64,000 nt of DNA from Leguminivora glycinivorella (Eukaryota; Arthropoda; Insecta; Lepidoptera; Tortricidae). Of this stretch, positions 52,185-62,610 are shown in pieces. Every line of letters begins with the position of its first letter. Position 1 is the stretch's first letter. The notes beneath the pieces were generated by a model. The model ran no database searches. It had not been told where the DNA came from and saw only the letters and a program-made list of their open reading frames with translations. Where the stretch lies: NCBI RefSeq assembly GCF_023078275.1, contig NC_062980.1, positions 7,141,783-7,205,782 on the forward strand. Direction: 5' to 3'. The position numbers and the translations under genes are program-made.

Positions 52185-52992
52185 ACTTCTTTACTGAAAA
52201 TAAAGAAGAAGGAGGTTATAATAGTTATTTTCCCCTCACTAGCTCGGAAACACGTGTTTTGTCGTTTAATATCAGCGGGTAAAAACGCATTTTATCCACT
52301 AGTGGGTAAAGTAATTTGACCTTGAATAAAGTCAAATTAACTGCTTTAAAATTGATAAAAGTAGGTGAGGCAAGGTTGCCCCCTTGTATAACAAATAACT
52401 ATTGTTATACAAGGGGGCAAAGTTGTATTTTAACGCCGACTGTGGAATTGAAAAACGAGCAAGTGAAAGGATTCTATAGTTGAACCACGAGCGAAGCGAG
52501 TGGTTCGAGAATAGAATCCTGAACTTGCGAGTTTTTTAAGACACGAGAAGTAAAATACATTTGCACCCGAGTGTAACACAAAACTTTTCCCCTCACTATA
52601 GCGAGGAAACTACAACGCAAAAAATGCATTTATCACTGCTTCCAGTAGTTCCACAGGTGGTAGATCATCTTTATTACTAGATTCACCTACTTTTATCAAT
52701 TTTGAAGCAGTTAATTTGACTTTATTCAAGGTCAAATTACTTTACCCACTAGTGGATAAAATGCGTTTTTACCCGCTGGTATTAAAGATTTCAAAAATTC
52801 TTTTTTTGTTTGAAAGGAGCTGTTCTGATGATGGGATCCATGAAGAGTTGAGGGACTCCTCAATTTTTAAAGGCACATGTATGGTGATTTCGGTGTTTTC
52901 TTAAGTAACTCAAGTAGTTTGTCTCGAACACTAGCACTTTCATAAAGTCAACCTCATGATGATGATTGTTCTTTTTGAAGTCGGTTGTATTT
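52185..52992. mobile_element. Composite element bounded by AACCGACTTC / GAAGTCGGTT
   Basis: TTAACCGACTTCTTTACTG at the left and TTTTTGAAGTCGGTTG at the right are inverted ends of the widespread CCGACTTC repeat. Between them lies the 104-bp inverted repeat described separately. It may be one 0.8-kb non-autonomous transposon, or two pieces of the dispersed family flanking another element. Confidence 0.45.
52265..52786. repeat. Inverted repeat, 104-bp arms, with inner hairpin
   Basis: 52265-52368 and 52683-52786 are complementary with about three mismatches (TTTAATATCAGCGGGTAAAA outer, TTGATAAAAGTAGGTGA inner). Inside, TTGCCCCCTTGTATAACAA (52376-52394) pairs perfectly with 52402-52420. A third partial pair joins GGATTCTATA (52473) with AGAATAGAATCC (about 52511). 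Confidence 0.9.
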
Positions 52993-53594
52993 TTTTTACA
53001 TGGATGTATTTAAATTAAGACTAAACTAAAAAGCTAGCTAATGTCTAAAATAGGCCCTTGAGGCATTGCACCAAGGGTACTGGTGACATTTACTCGCTGT
53101 ATCGCAATGCTGATACGTTGTGCGAGGAAGTCGCCAGCTCTTCCGTCAGTTGTTAGTTAAATAAATATAGAACAGGAGAGATTAATTCTCCATACAAACG
53201 TTCTCGACTATTTCCTGCCTGGTTTTTGAAGATAGACTAATGATTTTTTCAACACAGATTATTATTATTTTTATGTGTGTCTGGCTGTTTTGATTTTTTT
53301 GATATTCATATTTTTAAAGACGCTTGAAACCCATCAAAAATTTATAAAAACGGCCTTATTGATTATGTCTCAAAAAAGGTGTGGTATTCAAAATTGTTAA
53401 CAATTAGTCAAAAAAAATAAACGGTCCGACACAAATTATCTCATTGTTAGTCAGATTCTCCAATTTCGTTACGATTGATTAAGTTTTGAAGGAGGAAACA
53501 GTTGAGAGCGGTCAAAGAAGCAAAGCCGGATAGATAGAGACAATTGAGTCGGAGGTTATACACGTTAAACTTTCGTGAGACATATTCAAATAAT
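52993..53594. other. Unassigned stretch
   Basis: No gene or element recognised. Confidence 0.4.
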
Positions 53595-53595
53595 A

Positions 53596-53752
53596 AATGA
53601 ATCTACGGTTGTACTCACGTTATTATATTGCCAGTCCACGGAGTTAAGCCGCCGCGTGAACTCCTATATGCCTGAAGAGGGGCCTCCGAATTGGCCCGAA
53701 ACATGTCGCAGCAATAGCGATGTAATAACGTGAGTACAACCGTAGATTCATT
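53596..53752. mobile_element. MITE with perfect 30-bp inverted repeats
   Basis: AATGAATCTACGGTTGTACT continuing CACGTTATTA (53596-53625) is exactly complementary to 53723-53752. The 97-bp centre holds GGCCTCCGAATTGGCCCGAA, a motif common in lepidopteran repeats. Borders are ambiguous because AATAAATGAAT and ATTCATTAATT flank it. Confidence 0.9.
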
Positions 53753-53910
53753 AATTATAGGACCCTGGTTCTTTTCGAGCTTAGAAGCTCGGATAAAGCC
53801 AGCTTGAAGATGATACTTAGTAAAGTTGTTGACATAAATTGAAAGTGAAAAATTTAATAATACACGGTTGTTTTGACAGGGAAATGGCAGACATAGGTTC
53901 AACTTTGTTT

Positions 53911-54012
53911 TTTGTCGAGCTCCCGATATTTTGACGTAGTTACATGTATCATGTTTGGTTACTTGTGTCCTTGATACACATAACTACGCCTAAATATCGG
54001 GAGTTCGACATA
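53911..54012. mobile_element. Small foldback, GTCGAGCTCCCGATATT ends
   Basis: GTCGAGCTCCCGATATTTTG, then ACGTAGTTACATGTATCA, mirror TGATACACATAACTACG and AATATCGGGAGTTCGAC with several mismatches and a loop of about 20 bases. Confidence 0.75.
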
Positions 54013-54579
54013 AAACAAAAGTGTAATCATGATCTACAATCCCAGTCAATATAAGACAATAGTATTTCAAATAGAACTGTATTTACAATCAGAACCACTA
54101 GTCAGAGATTCAAATTGAAGCCCCGTATCGAACCCACAGCAGGTCGAGGCCGCGCTGACTGGCTTATAAAGAATTCACGCCATCTTTTCAAGACCTTCGA
54201 GAGGTTAGGAGGCGGTGAAACATTTACTATTGGGCTGTTCGAGTGTTTGGTAACAAACATTGCGTTGATATATTGAAAGTGTCATAGTCGTATATAGCAG
54301 TTTTGCAGTTTTTTAGACATGAGCCTATACCGTGAGTTTTTGACGATTTATAATTTTTATTGTAAATACATCCCATGTATTTTCAAATAAGTTAATAAAA
54401 ATAATTATCACATGTTTGACATTGAAATGCAACGATAGAAACATTTAAAATACTCATTTTTTGTATGTTTTTCTACAATAATCTTGACATAAATTTTTTT
54501 ATACAAGTACTTAACTATTTAATACTAAGTTTGTAAACATACCTATACATAATGAATAAATACGTTACTCGATAGAGTC

Positions 54580-54580
<1 letters not shown>
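54013..54580. other. Unassigned
   Basis: No gene. GTCGAGGCCGCGCTGACTGG near 54143 is GC-rich and, with GTATCGAACCCAC (54125), weakly resembles a decayed tRNA-like head on the minus strand. Not called. Confidence 0.3.
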
Positions 54581-54581
<1 letters not shown>

Positions 54582-54626
<45 letters not shown>

Positions 54627-54668
54627 ATGTCATGAACATTCTCTCTCTAGTGAGAATGTTCATGACAT
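54582..54668. repeat. (GA)n microsatellite next to a perfect 17-bp hairpin
   Basis: About 21 GA units (54582-54623). Then ATGTCATGAACATTCTC (54627-54643) pairs perfectly with GAGAATGTTCATGACAT (54652-54668) around an 8-base loop. Confidence 0.95.
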
Positions 54669-54952
54669 GTACATATTGTATGAAGGTGGTACCGGAGAAA
54701 GAGTATTTACAGTTTGTAATTACGTACCTATATATTTACAATTTTATTAAATTTACTTTATTTGACGACCTGTCAAATAATAAGTAATACATTCTCAGCT
54801 TTAAAAGTTGTTAAAAAAGATAAAAAATTTTAAAAAACCAATTTTTTATTATTTATTAACTACGTTAGTTGTATATGTTTGGTATTTTATTATAACAATT
54901 GTTACTATGTACTGTGTTTACTTCTCTATTGTACTTTGTTTACTTCTCTAAA
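54669..54952. other. Unassigned
   Basis: Nothing recognised. Confidence 0.4.
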
Positions 54953-55128
54953 TAACCTAACCACGAAATTAAAAGTTTGAAAAAAAAAAACCCCAGCATC
55001 GTGGACCGATTTTCATGAAACATGGCTAAGAACACTCCCGACTAATTCATTTTTCAAACAAAAAAAAACTAAATCTAAATCTGTTCATCCGGAGCTACGA
55101 TGCCACAGACAGACACACACACAAACTG
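54953..55128 (-). repeat. Dispersed repeat, family C, truncated inverted copy
   Basis: TAACCACGAAATTAAAAGTT, CATGAAACATGGCTAAGAAC and GCTACGATGCCACAGACAGA match 18728-18905. It stops before the CGTCGTTTTTGCGTCGGGG end. Confidence 0.8.
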
Positions 55129-56550
55129 CGAAGTGCATGGAGGGGGTAAGCAAAGCGATCGCAGTGCTTGCGGTGGTCAAAATCGACACTGATTGTGGTT
55201 GTCATCTATCAAAACTCATACAATATAATACAATGTGTAATGTTTGATATGGGGCATCAATGTTGTTTTGTTGTTAATTGTACAAATAATGGCATAAATA
55301 GTCGTTGCACGTTCTATGCGTTTCTTAGAGCACACTGGAAATAGGATCAAAGAACTAAATGGATAGTTACGGTGAAGAGAAAACGTAAGTGACATGTCAA
55401 AACAAAACATTATAATAAATTATATTTAAGCTTTGTTTACCTAATATTGTTCAATAGTCTGTTAGTATTTGTCCTACCGTAAAAGATTATGCTTAAAGAT
55501 TCAGGCCTAGCCTGGGAATAGCAACGTGTTGGATATTTCTGCGGCCGCGGACATGACTAGGTACTTACGTTTAGATTTGTTTTATATGGCATTAACGGGA
55601 CGGATGTTTAGCGAATACCATATCACTAGCTCGAAGAACTTGTACCATTACTCCTATGTTCTTCAAGATTCCTTATATGCCCTGCCAGCGCCAATTTATT
55701 GACTCTTTCTGTAGTCTGGGGTTGGAAGTTTATACCGTGAGTAATGCTTTGGAAACTGATTTTTGGTATATCCATGTCTTTATAATCTATCTACCTAAAT
55801 TACACTTGAAATAGTAGCTCTTGTTATTCGATTTATTTAAAATTAACGAAAAATTGTTAAAATATAATGTTTATTTACATGTCATTTTTTGACATTTTCC
55901 ACTTCAGGTTCACATGGTAGTGGGCGTAATTGTCGTGCACGTAGCCATTGCGTCGGGGTTAAAAATGATAAATATATAAAATCTAAGGACATATTCAATT
56001 AATCTTACCCAGAACAGGTTTCAGTGACCATAAACAGGAAAACAATTAAAAAACTTCGTAGATAATTCAAAAAATTCATCATCTCCGGGGAAATTACGAT
56101 TCACAATCCGAACTCCGGGAAGACGAAGAAAAGTCATAACTTAATTATAAAACAATTCATAGTAATGAAATCATAACAGCGGGCACCTCTGGCCTCATAC
56201 AAGGTCAACCTCACCTCAACAAAACCCATAGGTTGATAACTTGAGTAAATTAAAATGATGTTTTGACCGCTTCTTCGAACTTCCTAATCAATTTGGCAAG
56301 GTTACATCAATTATAAATTAAAGTAAGTAGATACCATACACTAAAGAAAAAGCGATCAAGCCCACTGGCAAAAACAAATCAAAAAATATTTAATAAAATA
56401 ATTTGATTTGTTCCCTACATGGGAAGGTTACATCAAATTTAATTAATTTGATAATGAATTGATATTTCATATGGCTTAAATACTATACCTACCTACCTAC
56501 CTGCCAATTGAATGGTCTTGGAAAAATTATAGATACATACCTATTTAATA
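55129..56550. other. Unassigned stretch
   Basis: No gene or clear element. A short ACCTACCTACCTACCTG run lies at 56489. Confidence 0.4.
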
Positions 56551-56578
56551 ACAGTATAAAACTGTATTATACCTTGCA

Positions 56579-56767
56579 GTGAATCGGCATCGCTTCACGG
56601 TTAGTATTCAGAGAATACGCACTAAGCGTTTCGCTTCAACATTTCTTTTGCGAACCGCCAAGGAGTGGAATTCCCTGCCTGAGTCTGTATTTCCGCATGA
56701 GTACAGTAAAGGTATCTTTAAAGCAAGAGTAAACAGGTATCTCATAGGTAACCGTGTTTCACCGTAG
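56579..56767 (+). pseudogene. LINE ORF2 C-terminal fragment
   Basis: The frame is open from 56552 and reads NRHRFTVSIQRIRTKRFAST, FLLRTAKEWNSLPESVFPHE, YSKGIFKARVNRYLIGNRV, then SP and stop at 56765-56767. The signature R(F/Y)..SF..RTA..WNSLP..VFP followed by (I)FK.RVNRYL near a terminal stop is the C-terminal end of many insect non-LTR retrotransposon polymerases of the Jockey/CR1 type. It starts with GTG and not ATG, is only about 60 codons long and follows a stop, so it is a 5'-truncated copy. CTTACCATCAGGTGTGATCG just after the stop is typical of the following 3' UTR. TTACCTTGCAG directly before looks like a splice acceptor by chance. Confidence 0.8.
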
Positions 56768-56930
56768 ACCGCATCATCACTTACCATCAGGTGTGATCGT
56801 GGTCAAAGGTCTACCTATTTAAACTAAAAAAAAGGTGCTGGAGCCTAAGATACCCCGGTACCTTATGTTAACACTTCCACGAATGCAGAGAATACCCAAA
56901 AAGTAGGGACATTATTTTTCAATACAAGTT
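56768..56930 (+). repeat. Probable LINE 3' UTR
   Basis: CACTTACCATCAGGTGTGAT, CTATTTAAACTAAAAAAAAG then unique-looking sequence. The end of the retroposon is not definable. Confidence 0.4.
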
Positions 56931-56937
56931 TACTTTA

Positions 56938-57021
56938 ATTTTAGAACAAAACGGGACTTAATCGCGTAAACACTTACATTTACATTTGGCCCGTCCCGTC
57001 AGTCCCGTTTTGTCCTAAAAT
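56938..57021. repeat. Inverted repeat, 21-bp arms
   Basis: ATTTTAGAACAAAACGGGAC then T (56938-56958) pairs with 57001-57021, one mismatch. The interior ACTTAATCGCGTAAACACTT resembles the centre of the large inverted repeat at 62111 (ACTTAATCGCGTAAAACTTA), a link to a dispersed family. Confidence 0.8.
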
Positions 57022-58090
57022 TATGAGTGCAAATCGTGTTAGTTTAAATCAATATAAGTTTACTTTATTTTATGTTTACGGAGTGTAAACGATTGGCATC
57101 TTGGCTACGCAAATAGTTTAGAATAGGCAAGTCAATAGTTCAAAGCACATATTAACTAGCAGGAACTTGGATTATATCTCCAGTCAATGGCAAACTAATA
57201 TCTAGAATACAGGTTTGTTTGATTAGCATGTGTGATACAAATATATTAAACTGGATATCAAATTGAGTATTCACAGATATGAGTGCGTGTATTGTTATCA
57301 TTAACTGAGTGGAAATGTTATTTAAATGTATGATACATATACCTGTTTTATTTACATTTTGACATAAGTAAACAGCTTTGCGTATCTATGTTCTCTTAGA
57401 TCTACATATAAATTTTCGTTATGTTATGTACCTGCATTTAAAACCTCACACTGTATGAGTAGTAAAATTATTCGCGAAAATGGATATGTATTAAATGCCA
57501 GGCAATTAATGGCATTTACATATAAACGCTTGGAAAGAATTTTATTTATTAAATATTATTTATAAAATTATATGGTTATCAACTATAATATATCAATGTA
57601 TACAACACAACAGATGATGGTGGCAAATGAGTAACTACTGCAACTCCGCAGTCTCATAATAGGAACCCGACCTGAACTATAATTATCAAAGTACCTATGT
57701 AAGTAGTCTATAATAAAACAAAAACAAAAGTGTACATCTAGTGTAGAAAAGTGTAGAATTTTAGAAGAAATTTACAAGTTATCAAAAAGGTTTACCGGTT
57801 ACTCAAGGTTGCGTCCACTTCAAAAGCTCCGCACCGCAAAATGTGTCTTTACATTTTTATATTGCCTGTAAAATGGCGATTGAATTTTCTCAAGTTATTT
57901 TATGATAAACAGGGTTGAAAGCGGTCTCGGATGTTACCCTCCATTTACTGTTACATAAATAAAATAGTTTATAGCTATTTTACAACAGAATCGATCACTA
58001 TCGAAGGTCTGCTCCTATACTATGAATACTGTTAGATACATTTGATACGAGTTGAGGAATTGTACTCAGAGATTAAAATACAGGTTTACT
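57022..58090. other. Unassigned stretch
   Basis: No gene or element recognised. Confidence 0.4.
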
Positions 58091-58092
58091 GA

Positions 58093-59182
58093 CGATTCGC
58101 CAAAAAACGTTTCCCAAAGTTTCACATCCCAAACTATTATTCCCAAATTATCATTTCCCAAATAAACGTTTGGCAAAACAACTTATCGCAAATTGACATT
58201 TAGCAAAACTTTTTTTGGCAAGTATTTGTTTCCCAAAATATTTACTTGGTCAAATTTCATTTTACCAAATATTATTTAGTCAAAGGTATTGTTAGGAAAA
58301 ATTTCCATTTCCTAATATATTGTAATTAAAATGGCACACTAGAAATTTGTTTGTTGATTTTATACTTTGTGTCCAAGATTTGTGTGAAATAATGTGTATG
58401 TCGTACTTTTTTTCCTCCTGCTGCAAATGTCAAGGATGACATTTTCACTTACATGTCCGGATACATTTTATTAAAAAGAAACCTTATGTTTTCAAAACCA
58501 TTATGTTCTCATCATCATCATCATTATGTTCTATTAATTTTTAATTACTTTAAAAAGCCATTTCCGGTTTGCTCACTGTCAACCTAACACGCTCCTCCTC
58601 GCTTCGCTCGTCGTCGCACCTAAACTGACCCTGTCGCACACGAGTTTTCTGTTACAATACTAATAAAATTATTACATTACATTTATGCCTTGTAATATTT
58701 ATTGTTAAACGTGGTTTTGCATGGTGTAATTTGTAGAAACATTTTTTGACAAAAAAATAGTTGACAAAATAATTAATCTGACAAAAATAAAGTTGAGCTA
58801 ACTTTTCTTGTCCAACTGAAGCCTTGGGAATAAAACTGAAATTATCATTTGACAATTTTAAGTTAAATTTGGCAAAAAAATCTTCGGTAAATTAAATTAA
58901 TCCCGTAGAAATGAAAAAGCAAATGCCTAAATATTTTCGAAATTTGCGATGTGAAATTTTGACCAAACATGTTTTTGGGATATAAGTTTTGCCATTAAAA
59001 ACGTTTGCAAAATAAAGTTTTGTCTAAATAAAATTTGACTAAGTAAAATTGTGCCAAATGATAATTTGACCAAACAAATTCATTGCGAAACATACCTTTG
59101 CCAAACAATACTTTGGGAAATGAAACTATTGCGATATGATTATTGGGAAATGAAATTTGACGAAACGTTTTTTGGCGAAACG
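58093..59182. mobile_element. Inverted-repeat element made of degenerate CCAAA/TTTGG units
   Basis: Ends CGATTCGCCAAAAAACGTTT-C (58093-58113) and 59162-59182 are complementary at 20 of 21 positions. From both ends inward, short motifs of the type TTTCCCAAA, TTGGCAAAA, TTGCGAAA, TTGACCAAA and TTTGGGAAA recur about every 14-20 bases for roughly 250 bp. They appear as CCAAA on the left side and mostly as TTTGG/TTTGAC on the right, so the whole is a blurred palindrome. A separate GC-rich piece in the middle (CTCGCTTCGCTCGTCGTCGC at 58599) belongs to another repeat. Confidence 0.65.
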
Positions 59183-59456
59183 GCAGGACACCTAAAATAC
59201 ATTATACTGATACGATTGAATTATGAATTTAAATCAGTATCGATATTGTATAGATAAAAATCAAATCAGTATCATAATTTTAAATCGGAATACCCTTCAA
59301 GGCGACGGCTCGCAATTTTATGGTGGATTTACTTTTGCTGTCGGGAGCAATCTTGGAAATAATAGAAATATCCTGTTTGATAAATAGTTGATGTCTGGGT
59401 CGGTGGCTGGGCGCAGCATTCGAGGAATTATTTTTGTTTTATATTCAAAAGCATTT
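59183..59456. other. Unassigned
   Basis: Nothing recognised. Confidence 0.4.
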
Positions 59457-59597
59457 TCATGAAATAAAACTATGGACACGGATTATCTAACGGGGCACCG
59501 TTGACCACGAAGGCTGTAAAGAATCCCGAATGTCGGGGTGTAATAGAAAATACATTATACGATATAAATAATCCGTTTCCATAGTTTTATTTCATGA
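59457..59597. mobile_element. MITE with 30-bp inverted repeats
   Basis: TCATGAAATAAAACTATGGA then CACGGATTAT (59457-59486) pairs with 59568-59597, one mismatch. The interior ACCGTTGACCACGAAGGCTG is shared with the decayed copy at 16350-16500. Confidence 0.85.
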
Positions 59598-59734
59598 GTA
59601 ATTATCTCGCTAACTGAAGAGAATATAAAGTCATATTATAAAGTCTTTTGAGACTTTGGTTAAAAGTACCTACATAATTCTATCCCAATTGTAAAATACA
59701 TAGAAAAAAGTAATAAAACCTAAAAATATTGAGT

Positions 59735-60604
59735 TTGTACTCATACTCATACTCATACTCATACTCATACTCATACTCATACTCATACTCATACTCATAC
59801 TCATACTCATACTCATACTCATACTCATACTCATACTCATACTCATACTCATACTCATACTCATACTCATACTCATACTCATACTCATACTCATACTCAT
59901 ACTCATACTCATACTCATACTCATAATCATAATCATAATCATAATCATAATCATAATCATAATCATAATCATACTCATAATCATACTCATAATCATACTC
60001 ATAATCATACTCATACTCATACTCATACTCATACTCATACTCATACTCATACTCATACTCATACTCATACTCATACTCATACTCATACTCATACTCATAC
60101 TCATACACATACTCATACTCATACTCATACTCATACACATACTCATACTCATACTCATACTCATACTCATATACTAATATACTCATACTCATACCCATAC
60201 TCATACTAATACTCATACTCATACTCATACTCATACTCATACTCATACTCATACTCATACTCATACTCATACTCATACTCATACTCATACTCATACTCAT
60301 ACTCATACTCATACTCATACTCATACTCATAATCATACTCATACTCATACTCATACCCATACCCATACCCATACCCATACTCATACTCATACTCATATTC
60401 ATACTCATACTCATACTCATACTCATATTCATACTCATACTCATACTCATATTCATACTCAAATTCATACTCATATTCATACTCATATTCATACTCATAT
60501 TCATACTCATATTCATACTCATATTCATACTCATACTCATATTCATATTTATATTCATATTCATATTCATATTCGTATGAATATGAATATGAATATGAAT
60601 ATAC
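59735..60604. repeat. (ACTCAT)n array with variant blocks and inverted end
   Basis: About 870 bp of ACTCAT hexamers. Variants are clustered: AATCAT at about 59924-60007, ACCCAT at about 60355-60378, ATTCAT from about 60397 to 60573. At about 60574 the sequence passes ATTCGTATGAAT and continues as ATGAAT repeats, the same motif on the other strand, until about 60602. Minus-strand frames read Met-Ser or Glu-Tyr dipeptides for up to 296 codons; these are artefacts. Confidence 0.95.
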
Positions 60605-60823
60605 GTGTATTACACACGTCACACACATACCATAAATACAGAAACATAAATATTCATTAAACTAAGGAATTATGTAAGGGTACGTATGCACTATGACTGC
60701 TGATGATGATCTTTTATTTATTGTTACGATGCAATGACGTGTTATTTTTTAAATACTAGCCACAATGAAACTTAATGTCTTGGAATCAAAATTGAGACTA
60801 GTAATTCCTATTACATTTCAAGG
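60605..60823. other. Unassigned
   Basis: Nothing recognised between the hexamer array and the large inverted repeat. Confidence 0.4.
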
Positions 60824-62110
60824 AGTTCATTAATGTCATAGAAGGCATTATCAATAAGCCATTTTTAGGGTTCCGTACCAAAAAGGTACAACAGGAACCC
60901 TTATGGTGCGACTCTGTCCGTCTGTCACATTGTTAAATATCTCGAGAACTACTTATGCTATCGATATGAAATTTGGAATAGTTATAAACATTGTGAACCT
61001 CTACAAGTCGAAAGATTTTTTTTTTAATTAATTAATATAAATGATAGAAAATGGCCAAAATGAAAGGGGGGCAAACTGAAAATTTCAAGTAACTAGGTCA
61101 AGTGGGGTATCGTTAGAAAGAGCTCAAACTGTACATATCAAAAATATTTTTTATAATTTTTTGGTTGTGGAAAATAAATGTTTTTTGAAGGAAAATGTAA
61201 AAAAAAAAAAATACCGTTCCCCCCCCCTTATCTCCGAAGTTTACCAACATAAATTTATGAAATTTTCATCAAACATGGCTATTATAATGAATATTACAGG
61301 AAAAATAAAATCGTACACGTATCTTGAAAACTTTTTTTTTAATTTATAAAAAACCTTTCAGATTTACATTTTCAATTTCAACACCCTTGCGGGTGTTTAT
61401 TGTACCTGTATTTTTTAACAAAATAACAATGAAATTACCTGCTTTCAAATAGAGGCAAAATGGTTAAAATCGGTTCACGCAATAAACAATTATTCCATAA
61501 AAATCATCCTCCTCGCGCGCATTAATTTACTCAATTTGCCGATAGATGTCGCTGTACGTTGAACGCTCATTTCCTACATCGCGTTTTTCCTGATATAATG
61601 AGGTCGGTTCAGGAGCGTCCTTGCGACATATCGTAAGTCGTAAACTATTGAAGTCGAATAGTCTTGATTTTATTTGGACGTTGTCTAACAATAAAATTGT
61701 ATATTAAAATATTACTTGTTATGTGGGAAATTGAGTCTCGAGGGATTTAGTCAAATCTGTAGAGTTCTATGAATAACATTTTGATGATTCAACAATTGAA
61801 AGTTTGTACGGAACCCTCGGTGAGCGAGTCCGACTCACACTTGACCGGTTTTTTAAATTTATTGTAAAATACATTATCATTGAATATAGCAGTTATTTGT
61901 TCGGGGATACAATTGTAAATTTTACAAATTGCAATTATTTTTTTCAGAAAATTGCACCTTACCCACCGGTGCGTACATGGTGCTATCTGCTACAAAAAAA
62001 AACGCAGATTTCGCCTTGTACGTAACAACGAACAAGGCGAAATCTGTGGTTGTCGTCGAATTTATTATATTGATTTAACCTATCACGTCACTCATATTAT
62101 TAAATTAAAA
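60824..62110 (+). repeat. Left arm of large inverted repeat
   Basis: AGTTCATTAATGTCATAGAA at 60824 is the exact reverse complement of the last 20 bases of the window, and the match continues inward to about 62106 (ATTATTAAATTAAA). The arm contains a family-B-like repeat: TAGGGTTCCGTACCAAAAAG at 60867, CGGAACCCTCGGTGAGCGAG at 61809 and TTGACCGGTTTTTT. The mirrored 61-62-codon frames at 61161-61349 and 63353-63538 are not genes. A 26-bp insertion near 62023-62048 repeats GCGAAATCTG in inverse orientation and is absent from the right arm. Confidence 0.95.
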
Positions 62111-62610
62111 CGGTACTTAATCGCGTAAAACTTACGTTTATATTTAACCCGACGTTTCGGACATGACATTACGTCCGTGGTCAAGGGTAGACTGGCTGGG
62201 GAGTTGTATTCAACATCTTCTAGCTGTACACGTTTTTCGAACTACCCGCACTTGATTGTCATTAGTCACTTTTACGCTAGGGTTGCCACTTTGCCTACAT
62301 ACAACACTCACGACATCCGATGATGATTTTAACGCGACTCCTGTTATGTAATAGTCTCTTACCGCCGCTTTGAGATTACTTTGCTTAATTTAATAAGCTA
62401 GCTAAAACACCCATCCCTGTTTACTTACATTTATAAGTTAACAGTGTTAATTCAACAGGCATTTTCCGCCGTTCTGACTCCTAAATAGCTGTTGGTCGGA
62501 ACTTGTTGCGTGGGATAAGAAGTTAATTGTGTATGAACAGAGTTTCTGAATTTCAATGCCCATTGTTGAAAAATTATAGTCGAAATTACTATTCTGAACC
62601 GAACTATACT
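62111..62610. other. Spacer of the large inverted repeat
   Basis: About 500 bp. Left part TTAACCCGACGTTTCGGACA and ATTACGTCCGTGGTCAAGGG is a common insect repeat motif. TAGGGTTGCCACTTTGCC near 62279 resembles a hAT-type end, without a partner. No gene. Confidence 0.5.

Noticed and set aside
56568..56579. Splice acceptor TTACCTTGCAG before the LINE fragment, making it a host exon
   Set aside because: The downstream peptide is a clear retrotransposon C-terminus ending in its own stop and 3' UTR; the acceptor-like string is best explained by chance.
59670..60628. Long Met-Ser, Glu-Tyr and Ser-Tyr frames over the ACTCAT array
   Set aside because: Repeat artefact in multiple frames on both strands.
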